From assembly GCA_023136395.1 (NCBI GenBank), contig JAGLRI010000027.1:1-11411 (forward strand): a DNA stretch of 11,411 nucleotides. Direction: 5' to 3'. Of the stretch, positions 1 through 5,671 are shown piece after piece; position 1 is the first letter of the stretch; the number at the start of each line of letters is the position of its first letter. Source of the stretch: Candidatus Bathyarchaeota archaeon (GTDB taxonomy: Archaea > Thermoproteota > Bathyarchaeia > Bathyarchaeales > Bathyarchaeaceae). Made by a program: the position numbers and the translations under genes. The notes under the pieces are model-generated. The model saw only the letters and a list, made by a program, of their open reading frames with translations, ran no database searches and had not been told where the DNA came from.

Positions 1-188
1 TCCCTGATCTTCTCTTCTCCCAAGTCTTCTACTTCTATCTGAAGTATGGGCCACTTCTCGCTGGCAAGATCCTTTAGGAGGTCCTCTGTTATCTCTTTTT
101 CATACATTCTAGATAAGAAGGTGTATATGCGGTGCCTGCTTTTAATCACCGTTAGGTGTTGATCATCTACTCTTTCTTTAGATTGCAT
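1..188 (-). CDS. TorD/DmsD/NarJ-like molybdoenzyme chaperone, N-terminal part
   Basis: The gene runs off the left edge; only the first ~62 codons are visible. The translation has the opening of the TorD-type chaperone fold: a charged N-terminus followed by an Arg-X-X-Ile-Tyr-X-Phe-Leu-Ser-Arg stretch near residues 19-27 and then an acidic, helical segment. Family members act in the cytoplasm, where they bind signal peptides and guide molybdopterin cofactor insertion into DMSO-reductase-type oxidoreductases. I chose the ATG at 188 because GGTGAG lies seven bases upstream of it; an in-frame ATG at 206 has no such site. The gene diverges from the glycosyltransferase at 434. With so short a fragment the family call rests on the N-terminal pattern only, and which enzyme it serves is unknown. 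Confidence 0.55.
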   Translation of the reverse strand, partial: MQSKERVDDQHLTVIKSRHRIYTFLSRMYEKEITEDLLKDLASEKWPILQIEVEDLGEEKIR

Positions 189-239
189 CTTTCTTCTCAC
201 CTTCATCAAATAAAACCGATTTAAATGATACTTCTATGA

Positions 240-256
240 TTTATTATATATAAAAG
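240..256. promoter_or_regulatory. AT-rich divergent promoter region with TATA-like core
   Basis: The stretch TTATTATATATAAAAG reads as an archaeal TATA element on both strands. On the minus strand it lies about 55-65 bp upstream of the TorD-like start. On the plus strand it would place a transcript start near 275-285, ahead of the small ORF at 340 and the glycosyltransferase at 434. The role is inferred from base composition and position only. Confidence 0.4.
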
Positions 257-339
257 ATGGAGGACTAATTCGCCCAGATAAAGGTGCGTCGTATTTAATT
301 AACTAGTCATTTTACCACTTTTGGGGTGGACACTGAAAA

Positions 340-405
340 ATGAATGAAAACAATATTGCGTGCATGCACTTAAACAATAACGAGCTTGAGGATATCTTAA
401 AATAG
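340..405 (+). CDS. Possible 21-residue small ORF or leader peptide
   Basis: An ATG at 340 opens a 21-codon frame ending in TAG at 403-405. The sequence GGGGTGG at 323-329 lies ten bases upstream and resembles an archaeal ribosome-binding site, better than anything in front of the downstream glycosyltransferase. The peptide has one Cys, two Met, a run of three Asn and an acidic C-terminal end. I recognise no family. It is in a different frame from the gene at 434, so it is not an N-terminal extension of it. It may be a chance frame, a leader peptide, or a small protein. Confidence 0.2.
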   Translation: MNENNIACMHLNNNELEDILK

Positions 406-433
406 AATTACCAATAGCTTATACGATAGAAAC

Positions 434-1102
434 TTGAAGTTTTCTGTGATAATACCAACGCTTAACGAGGAAGGGTACATCGGGAGATGTATCCATAATG
501 TTCTCGCTCTTGATCCCGATGTCGAGATAATCGTCGCAGATGGTGGAAGTAGGGACAATACTTTAAAAATTGCTTATGACCTGGGCGTAATTGTTGTCAA
601 CTCATGGTCTGGTAGGGGAATCCAACTCAACTCTGGTGCTGAAAGAGCTTCAGGGGATGTTCTCCTTTTCCTTCACGTAGACACAGAACTTCCTAAAGAC
701 ACCTTCAAACAATTAGAAGAGTTTTTCCAGAATAGGGATGCCCAGATAGGTACCTTCAAAATAGTCTATAAACCTCAACATTGGTTGCTTGATCTTGTTT
801 CATTTTTTATGCGATTTGACACCATTCTCACCAAGTTTGGTGACCAATGTATTGTTGTGCGCTGTATCTTCTTTGATTTTATAGGTGGATTCCCAGATTG
901 GCCTCTTTTTGAGGACGTAGGCATTTTTCAGACTGCACGAAAACGGACTCGTATCCATTCATTACCCTGTAAAGTGGTCACCTCCTCTAGAAGATTCATT
1001 GAGAAAGGCGTATTATTGCAGCTCCTTAAGATCGCATGGTATCTAGTCCTATATCTCACCGGAACGTCTCCCGAAGAACTAGCGAGGAGATACAACAGCT
1101 AA
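434..1102 (+). CDS. TIGR04283-type family 2 glycosyltransferase, arsenosugar-associated
   Basis: A 222-residue GT-A fold glycosyltransferase. Visible motifs in order: the N-terminal nucleotide-binding strand SVIIPTLNEE (residues 4-13), VADGGSRDNT (about 34-43), the metal/sugar-nucleotide segment FLHVDTELP (about 79-87; the family commonly has HADT), GDQ followed by a variable Val-Arg segment near 136-143, and GGFPDWPLFEDV near 151-162. The length and C-terminal Leu-rich segment match the rSAM/selenodomain-associated transferase 2 family (TIGR04283), which co-occurs with ArsS and is implicated in adding a sugar during arsenosugar formation. The start is TTG at 434, since the protein begins directly with the first beta strand and no upstream alternative is better; no clear ribosome-binding site precedes it. 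It converges on the TIGR04282-type gene with only ten bases between the stops. The substrate is inferred from context. Confidence 0.82.
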   Translation: MKFSVIIPTLNEEGYIGRCIHNVLALDPDVEIIVADGGSRDNTLKIAYDLGVIVVNSWSGRGIQLNSGAERASGDVLLFLHVDTELPKDTFKQLEEFFQNRDAQIGTFKIVYKPQHWLLDLVSFFMRFDTILTKFGDQCIVVRCIFFDFIGGFPDWPLFEDVGIFQTARKRTRIHSLPCKVVTSSRRFIEKGVLLQLLKIAWYLVLYLTGTSPEELARRYNS

Positions 1103-1112
1103 AAGGTGGTAC

Positions 1113-1805
1113 CTATTTACTTAGGTGATTATTCGAGATGAGATCAGAAAGATGTCTACGTATATATTCCATCGTTTTTGAGGATCCAAAATTCGAATTC
1201 TTTCTGTTTTTGATCAGATTTCTCAGGTCCTTAAGTGTATCCACGTCAGCCCATGGTTCTAGAAAGTAAACGTCTTGTCTTGCTTCCTTTAATCGTACAC
1301 ATGTATCTCTGAATACTGTTTCCGCGCTCCATTCTATTCCCTTAAACACCATCGGAAGAAACGAGGTTCTCTGAAAACCTATCAGGTAGTAACCACCATC
1401 CGGTGATGGCCCAATCACTGCGTCGTGCTTCTTAAGTGCATCTCTCGCCTCAAGTAGCATCTTATCGGGTAAGTCTGGGACATCGCTTGCAATCGCTATG
1501 ACCCTCTCAAAACCTCTAGAGAAGACCTCCTCAAAGCTGTTGGATAACTTCTCCCCTAAGTCTGTTCCAATCTGTGGAAAATAGTCAATTTGGACTCCAA
1601 GCCACATCTGAAATTTCTGTAGCGCATCCGGGGGGTCAAAATAGACGATGAAAAGTAAACCTAATCTATCGAGCATCGAGAGGATGTCTAGTATAAAGTT
1701 TCGGTATAATTCAACAACAACGTCCTCCTGGAGATTGTGGGTGAGGCGAACTTTCACCTTACCCTTCTCTGGATATTTCACAAAGAGCAGGAAACATGTC
1801 TTCAA
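1113..1805 (-). CDS. TIGR04282/DUF2064-type transferase, arsenosugar-associated
   Basis: GT-A-like nucleotidyl/glycosyltransferase of about 230 residues, the family called rSAM/selenodomain-associated transferase 1. Key motifs are the N-terminal loop FVKYPEKGKVKVRL (family form: FAKxPxxGxxKTRL), SDVPDLP in the middle, and GPSPDGGYYLIGF before the C-terminal third. The open frame extends to 1835, but I prefer the TTG at 1805. It puts the start three residues before the first beta strand, as usual in the family, and GGTGGG at 1813-1818 lies seven bases upstream. With this start the gene overlaps the end of the upstream arsS-like gene by 47 bp, which suggests one transcript and translational coupling. 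The role alongside the other transferase in building the sugar part of arsenosugars is inferred from known co-occurrence; the exact reaction is not established from sequence. Confidence 0.8.
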   Translation of the reverse strand: MKTCFLLFVKYPEKGKVKVRLTHNLQEDVVVELYRNFILDILSMLDRLGLLFIVYFDPPDALQKFQMWLGVQIDYFPQIGTDLGEKLSNSFEEVFSRGFERVIAIASDVPDLPDKMLLEARDALKKHDAVIGPSPDGGYYLIGFQRTSFLPMVFKGIEWSAETVFRDTCVRLKEARQDVYFLEPWADVDTLKDLRNLIKNRKNSNFGSSKTMEYIRRHLSDLISNNHLSK

Positions 1806-2799
1806 TATTAAACCCACCAGCTTTCTCTGATTCAAATGACTCTTTCTTTACCAAGGCTCCTTCACATGATGATCCTTGTCCAGTAGTACAACCAAAACAG
1901 TGGTTACCCGTAACAATCTCTCTTTTTGAGTGTATGGATGGGTCAAAATCATGTATGTGTGAAGGAAGCTTGGAGTCTACTGGGTACCCTAATGCAAGAT
2001 TGTAGTCGCAGTCGTACAATTTACCATTCGGGCTCACATTGATCTGATGTCTACACATCACTCTGTTGATAGTTTGGGAATTGAAAGTTTCCTTGAGAAG
2101 TCGTAAATATTTACTATGTTGGTTCTTCTGGATAAGAAGTTCCCTAAAACGTCCTATGGGCATGTTAGTGAGGGTTAAAAGATTGTTGAAGATGATTCCG
2201 AAGTTGCTTGAAAGCTCCTCATGGTATTTAGTTTCCAGCGAGGACTGTTCGGGGGGAAGAAAAGCACCTCCCGGATTATACACCAAATCGAGTTGAAGCC
2301 GTTGGTTAGTTCCATACCCAATGTTGTTCAATAGCTTCAAAACTCTTATGCTTGCTTCGAAGACCCCATCGCCCCTAACCGCATCCACGCCTTCCTTTGT
2401 ATGACATGGTAGCGAAGCGACGAGTTTGACTTCAGTGTCCCTGAAAAAATCCATCAACTCTTCCATTCCAGGATGTTCTAACACGGTTAGATTTGATCTT
2501 ACCTGGATGTTGTGATCATTACGCTTTAAAGCCTCGATAAATGTACGTAAAAATGGGTTCAATTCGGGTGCTCCTCCAGTAATATCAACTAACTTAGGCT
2601 TCACTTCACGTGCTGTGTCGAGGATCAACTTCATGGTGTCCCACTCCATCATTTCTTTCTTCTCGGATGAAGCCTCCAAATGGCAGTGAGCACACCGTTG
2701 ATTACAACGAAAACCCACATTTACCTGTAATATCTCGATATCATCAGATTTCAGAGGTAAGCCAGTGCACTCTCTGATTCTCCTCTCGAAATCATTCAT
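1759..2799 (-). CDS. arsS: ArsS-like radical SAM protein (arsenosugar biosynthesis)
   Basis: A 346-residue radical SAM enzyme with a Cys-rich C-terminal domain (DUF3641-type). The [4Fe-4S]/SAM motif CNQRCAHC supplies Cys32, Cys36 and Cys39, and ITGGAPE at 71-77 is the usual Gly-rich SAM-contact strand. Family signatures further on are YNPGGAFLPPEQ (172-183), FNNLLTLTNMPIGRF (202-216), MCRHQINV (246-253), LYDCDYN (259-265), and the terminal HCFGCTTGQGSSCEG (298-312) with Cys299, Cys302 and Cys310. Characterised ArsS proteins join a 5'-deoxyadenosyl group to a methylated arsenical, the step that creates the arsenosugar skeleton. Some relatives carry selenocysteine in the Cys-rich region; this one uses Cys. 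ATG at 2799 is preceded by GAGAGG about ten bases upstream and a TATA box near 2850. Function in arsenic chemistry is inferred from family and neighbours. Confidence 0.85.
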   Translation of the reverse strand: MNDFERRIRECTGLPLKSDDIEILQVNVGFRCNQRCAHCHLEASSEKKEMMEWDTMKLILDTAREVKPKLVDITGGAPELNPFLRTFIEALKRNDHNIQVRSNLTVLEHPGMEELMDFFRDTEVKLVASLPCHTKEGVDAVRGDGVFEASIRVLKLLNNIGYGTNQRLQLDLVYNPGGAFLPPEQSSLETKYHEELSSNFGIIFNNLLTLTNMPIGRFRELLIQKNQHSKYLRLLKETFNSQTINRVMCRHQINVSPNGKLYDCDYNLALGYPVDSKLPSHIHDFDPSIHSKREIVTGNHCFGCTTGQGSSCEGALVKKESFESEKAGGFNIEDMFPALCEISREG

Positions 2800-2846
2800 A
2801 TCTATAGTTCCTCTCGTTTATTCTCTGCTTAATCATCGATATTCTG

Positions 2847-2858
2847 AATTTATAATTA
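2847..2858 (-). promoter_or_regulatory. TATA-type promoter of the arsS-like/transferase operon
   Basis: On the minus strand the run TAATTATAAATTC forms a good archaeal TATA element. A start about 25 bp downstream would fall near 2826, leaving a leader of roughly 25 bases with GAGAGG before the ATG at 2799. This separates the operon from the tRNA-like RNA upstream on the same strand. Confidence 0.45.
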
Positions 2859-2936
2859 CTGAGCGGTTTAGGCTCTTAAAGGTTCCATTGTATGTCACAA
2901 AATCTAGCTAGCTACATCGTTTCCGACTCTCCCCCA

Positions 2937-2950
2937 AAGCCAAAAGGCTT
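2937..2950 (-). terminator. Short hairpin, possible terminator or processing element
   Basis: AAGCC and GGCTT form a perfect five-base-pair stem around a four-base loop, TTTT on the minus strand. The hairpin is flanked on both sides by C-rich (plus) or G-rich (minus) tracts. It lies between the tRNA-like RNA and the arsS-like promoter, so it could end the upstream minus-strand transcript; no long T run follows, which weakens that reading. Confidence 0.2.
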
Positions 2951-3047
2951 CGGCTCCCCCTCACTGTCTCTAATGAATAGTCTCGACAATTCTGGAACCA
3001 ATATGAAAACTGTCATTTTGAAGCAACGAAAAAGGGGAAAGGTATAT

Positions 3048-3061
3048 GAAACTCTAGAGTT
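3048..3061. repeat. 14-bp perfect palindrome next to the tRNA-like RNA
   Basis: AAACTCTAGAGTTT is its own reverse complement and abuts the encoded CCA end of the tRNA-like RNA. On the minus strand it is followed by a T- and C-rich run at about 3025-3042, so hairpin plus pyrimidine tract could act in 3' processing or termination. Confidence 0.35.
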
Positions 3062-3235
3062 TGGTAGCCCGGGGGAGATTCGAACTCCCGTCGACGGGTG
3101 TCTCCAGGAGGAAGCACCAGCAAGGGTTCCATCTTCCAAGGCCCGCCATTCAAGGGACGTATAAATCCTTGCTTGTCCGCTACAATCGGCAGATTTTTTT
3201 TCTCTTCTACCGGGCTAGAGTAGTTTTTCCGGGCT
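3062..3235 (-). tRNA. tRNA-like RNA, probably interrupted by intron(s); isotype unresolved
   Basis: The 3' end is unmistakably tRNA-like: T-stem GGGAG/CTCCC around the loop TTCGAAT (3073-3089), 3' acceptor strand CCGGGCT (3066-3072), discriminator A and encoded CCA (3062-3064). A perfect 5' acceptor partner AGCCCGG occurs twice, at 3229-3235 and 3210-3216. From the outer copy the RNA is 174 nt, roughly twice a normal tRNA. A D-arm-like hairpin, CTCT/AGAG around AGCCCGGTAGA with T8-A9 style bases before it, lies at 3202-3222, but six extra bases separate it from the outer acceptor strand. One anticodon-arm candidate is CGGGC plus loop CTTGGAA (3134-3145, proline TGG), with ACCCG at 3095-3099 as the 3' strand, one mismatch, next to a five-base variable loop. 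Other helices compete, so introns, a degenerate gene or another structured RNA remain possible. Confidence 0.5.
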
Positions 3236-3255
3236 AGTTTTTGGATACTCTCATC

Positions 3256-3264
3256 GAGTATAAG
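3256..3264 (-). promoter_or_regulatory. TATA box of the tRNA-like RNA
   Basis: CTTATACTC on the minus strand is centred about 25 bp upstream of the outer acceptor copy at 3235, the spacing expected for an archaeal promoter. This favours the outer copy as the 5' end. The element sits inside an inverted repeat (ATACTC, five bases, GAGTAT; 3245-3261). Confidence 0.45.
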
Positions 3265-3392
3265 GCTTTTTCCTTTTCTAAGCTTGAAAAAAAGGGTTTC
3301 ATTTCTTCAATCTTGATTGAATATGATTGTTGAAAATGGAAGTGAACGGAGAGAAGAGGTTATCCGTGTTTGGAAGTTGAATAAGAGATATT

Positions 3393-3515
3393 GTGACAGT
3401 TGAGACTGCAAAGCCTGAAATGAGAGACCGCATAGTAACACACATTTTTGGCAAAACCTTAAGATACTTAGAGCATCCCTCTTCGTTCTTAGTTCTCCCC
3501 AGTAACCAAAAATGA
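3393..3515 (+). CDS. Possible 40-residue small ORF or gene relic
   Basis: A GTG at 3393 opens a 40-codon frame ending in TGA. The predicted peptide is well mixed in composition, with a helical middle (Arg, Ile, Val, Thr, Lys, Leu) and an LEHPSSFLVLPSN stretch near the end that looks more protein-like than random AT-rich sequence. No good ribosome-binding site precedes it. The same frame is open further upstream from an ATG near 3339 and is broken by a single TGA at about 3378, so the two pieces could be remains of one decayed gene. I recognise no family. Confidence 0.2.
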   Translation: MTVETAKPEMRDRIVTHIFGKTLRYLEHPSSFLVLPSNQK

Positions 3516-3562
3516 GCTATGTTTTCTTCCCAGTTTTAATAAATTCTTCAAGGATAGCTTGC

Positions 3563-3570
3563 TTTAAAAA
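3563..3570 (+). promoter_or_regulatory. TATA-like promoter of pyrH
   Basis: TTTAAAAA lies about 40 bp upstream of the pyrH start. A transcript start near 3592 would give a very short leader carrying the GGTGA site at 3596-3600. A second AT-rich run follows at 3574-3590, so the exact element is uncertain. Confidence 0.35.
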
Positions 3571-3604
3571 GGGATAATATTAGTTAATATTTGAAGGTGA
3601 GTCT

Positions 3605-4300
3605 TTGAGGATAGTAGTAAAATTGGGTGGTCACGCTTTTCCGTTAAAGCTTGATGTTGGAACAATTACGCAATACACGAAGGTTTTCAGGAAGATGTGG
3701 AAAAAGGAGCATAAGTTAATTGTGATAACTGGGGGTGGAGAACACGCACGGATATTTATCGAAGCTGCACGAAAACTAGGAGCAAATGAGACCATGTGTG
3801 ACTTAACAGGAATAGATAGCACCCGATTGAATGCAAGAATGTTGATTGCAGGGCTTGGAGATGATGTCTACCCTAGTATTCCAAGAAGTATCCAAGAAAT
3901 AAATACCGCTTTTGAACGTGGAAAAATTGTTGTTTTAGGCGGTATGTATCCCGGTCAGTCAACTGACGCTGTTGCCGCGATGGTATCTGAGTTAATAAGG
4001 GCTTCTTTGCTGATTAAGGTGACTGATGCAGACGGAATATACACAACAGATCCAAAAAAGGATCCAACTGCAAAAAAGCTAGATATTATCTCATACACGC
4101 AACTGCTAGAGATGCTTATCCATAAATCTGTTTGGGCTGGAGAGTATGAATTGTTTGATCCTGTATCAATAAAGATTATGGATCGATCAAAAATACGAAC
4201 ACGGGTTATATCTGGAAGAAGACCAGAGAACATAGAACGCGTTGTTAATGGAGAAAAAATTGGAACTTTAGTAATCTCCTCCTCACAAACGAATTCGTGA
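3605..4300 (+). CDS. pyrH: UMP kinase, archaeal type
   Basis: A 231-residue amino-acid-kinase-fold enzyme that phosphorylates UMP to UDP in the cytoplasm, a step of pyrimidine nucleotide synthesis. Motifs seen: the phosphate-binding N-terminus VVKLGGHAF (4-12), ITGGGEHAR (41-49), TGIDSTRLNARML (68-80), which marks archaeal UMP kinases and contacts UMP, GGMYPGQSTDAVAA (112-125), and TDADGIYTTDPKKDP (140-154) for nucleotide binding. The length is normal for archaeal PyrH. The start is TTG at 3605, with GGTGA at 3596-3600 just upstream, and the protein begins directly at the first beta strand. It appears to be transcribed alone: a promoter-like TATA element precedes it and a T-rich terminator-like run follows. 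Confidence 0.93.
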   Translation: MRIVVKLGGHAFPLKLDVGTITQYTKVFRKMWKKEHKLIVITGGGEHARIFIEAARKLGANETMCDLTGIDSTRLNARMLIAGLGDDVYPSIPRSIQEINTAFERGKIVVLGGMYPGQSTDAVAAMVSELIRASLLIKVTDADGIYTTDPKKDPTAKKLDIISYTQLLEMLIHKSVWAGEYELFDPVSIKIMDRSKIRTRVISGRRPENIERVVNGEKIGTLVISSSQTNS

Positions 4301-4330
4301 ATTTTAATATTTCTGCTAAACTAGTAACAA

Positions 4331-4346
4331 GTTGTTTTTTTGTTTC
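4331..4346 (+). terminator. T-rich terminator-like run after pyrH
   Basis: A run of seven T residues at 4335-4341 within a T-rich stretch follows the pyrH stop by about 35 bp. Archaeal transcription commonly ends at such U-tracts without a hairpin. Confidence 0.4.
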
Positions 4347-4354
4347 AATTAACC

Positions 4355-4365
4355 GTAAAATTTAA
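4355..4365 (+). promoter_or_regulatory. Possible TATA-like promoter of the thiolase/DUF35 operon
   Basis: TAAAATTTAAG lies about 70 bp upstream of the thiolase ATG. A start about 25 bp downstream would give a leader of roughly 40 bases that contains the strong GGAGGT site at 4416-4421. Several AT-rich runs nearby could serve equally well. Confidence 0.3.
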
Positions 4366-4430
4366 GTTAATGAATAATAACGTAATCCAAAGTTACTGAA
4401 GTTTACATAACATTGGAGGTTTAGAATAAG

Positions 4431-5666
4431 ATGTCACTTGCACGTGGTGTGAGTCTTGTTGGTGCTGGAATGACGCGGTTTCACCACAGGATTCATCAAG
4501 ATAAAAGTGGACGCGAACTCTTTAATGAAGCAGCAGAGAAGGCTATCGAATCTGTAGATGGAGGTATTGACAGACGAGATTTACAAGCAGTTTTTGTAGG
4601 TTACTTCACACCAGAAGCATACGAACATCAAGGACACATCGGAGCACAAGTTACTGATTGGTTGGGTTTATGCCCTGTTTCAGGATGGAGAACGGAGTCA
4701 GCCTGCGCAAGCTCAGCCTACGCTTTCTTGACCGGAGTTTTAGCCATTGCATCAGGCTTATACGATGTTGTATTGGTTGGCGGAGTTGAGAAAATGACTG
4801 AACTATCTACAGAGCAAGTTACAGATGCTCTCTCAATGGCTGCTTGTGACGACTACGAACTTCCCCCCGGTGCAACGTTTCCTGGACTTTACGCTTTATT
4901 AGCTCAGGCCTACTTCAAAAAATATGGAGCAACTTGGGAGCAGTTGCAAGCGGTACCCATAAAAAGCCACCATAATGGATCCCTCAACTCTAATGCACAA
5001 TTTCAGGAGGAGATTATAGATATTGGTAACAGGTGGGGTGCTCGTCGAGGTCTTTCTTTCAAAGATAATATGGAAGTTCTAAAGTCAACACTTAACCGGA
5101 TGGTAGCATATCCTCTTAGACTCTTCGATTGTTGCCCAATATCAGATGGTGCTGCTACCGCCATTTTAGCCGCTGACGATGTCGCCAAAAAATATACGGA
5201 TACTCCTATAAAGATTAAAGGTGTTAGCGCTACGACAGACAATCTGGCGATTCACGACAGAACAAGTTTAACTTCCCTTAGAGCAACTGTAGAGGCTGGG
5301 AAGAGGGCGTTTAGTATGGCGGGCATGAAGCCTAAAGATGTGGATGTGGCTGATGTCCACGACTGCTTCACAATAGCTGAAATCCTCGCCATAGAGGATT
5401 TAGGCTTCTTCAAGAGGGGTGAGGGTATCAGAGCCGTAGAGGAGGGAATAACTAGTTTGAAAGGAGATATACCAATAAATACTGATGGAGGACTAAAGTG
5501 TAAAGGGCATCCAGCGGGTGCAACTGGAGTAGGCATGATTCATGAAATTTGGAAGCAACTAAGGGGAGAGGCTGGGAAACGACAGATATCAAACGCTGAA
5601 ATAGGGTTACTACATAATGTTGGGGGAGATGGGGCAAGTTGCGTTGTCTCGATCTTTAGTAGGTGA
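4431..5666 (+). CDS. Thiolase-family acetyl-CoA C-acetyltransferase (archaeal SCP-x-like)
   Basis: A 411-residue thiolase-fold enzyme. Cys92 in ESACASSA is the expected acyl-accepting nucleophile, His360 in GGLKCKGHPAGATG and the HNVGGDG segment (395-401) complete the usual active-site framework, and VHDCFTIAE (309-317) is typical of SCP-x-like and archaeal thiolases. A classical C-terminal catalytic Cys is absent; His395 stands in the HNVGG position, as expected in this subgroup. In archaea this type condenses two acetyl-CoA to acetoacetyl-CoA, the entry to the mevalonate route for isoprenoid lipids, in a complex with a DUF35 protein and HMG-CoA synthase. GGAGGT nine bases upstream supports the ATG. 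The stop overlaps the ribosome-binding site of the DUF35 gene. Other acyl-CoA substrates are possible. Confidence 0.88.
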   Translation: MSLARGVSLVGAGMTRFHHRIHQDKSGRELFNEAAEKAIESVDGGIDRRDLQAVFVGYFTPEAYEHQGHIGAQVTDWLGLCPVSGWRTESACASSAYAFLTGVLAIASGLYDVVLVGGVEKMTELSTEQVTDALSMAACDDYELPPGATFPGLYALLAQAYFKKYGATWEQLQAVPIKSHHNGSLNSNAQFQEEIIDIGNRWGARRGLSFKDNMEVLKSTLNRMVAYPLRLFDCCPISDGAATAILAADDVAKKYTDTPIKIKGVSATTDNLAIHDRTSLTSLRATVEAGKRAFSMAGMKPKDVDVADVHDCFTIAEILAIEDLGFFKRGEGIRAVEEGITSLKGDIPINTDGGLKCKGHPAGATGVGMIHEIWKQLRGEAGKRQISNAEIGLLHNVGGDGASCVVSIFSR

Positions 5667-5671
5667 AGCGG

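Larger units (their letters stand above)
3265..3592. other. Intergenic stretch without a confident gene
   Basis: This AT-rich stretch separates the tRNA-like RNA from pyrH. I see no long reading frame on either strand and no convincing C/D-box or riboswitch pattern. The only candidate inside it is the 40-codon frame at 3393-3515. The right end carries the presumed pyrH promoter. Confidence 0.5.

Noticed and set aside
1648..2296. Plus-strand frames opposite the transferase and arsS-like genes
   Set aside because: They lie entirely antisense to well-supported coding sequence and match no family.
2066..2799. Possible selenocysteine insertion in the ArsS-like protein
   Set aside because: The Cys-rich region uses ordinary Cys codons and the frame ends at a normal TAA; no in-frame TGA is present.
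2892..3164. Plus-strand 90-codon and minus-strand 75-codon frames in the arsS-pyrH gap
   Set aside because: Both cross the T-arm and acceptor of the tRNA-like RNA and have no ribosome-binding site; the encoded peptides are translations of structural RNA.
3190..3210. Run of eight T residues as a plus-strand terminator
   Set aside because: It falls inside the minus-strand tRNA-like RNA, and no plus-strand gene is seen just upstream to terminate.
3330..3430. C/D-box small RNA
   Set aside because: A CTGA and a loose C-box-like ATGATTG can be found, but the C box consensus is not met and spacing is wrong.
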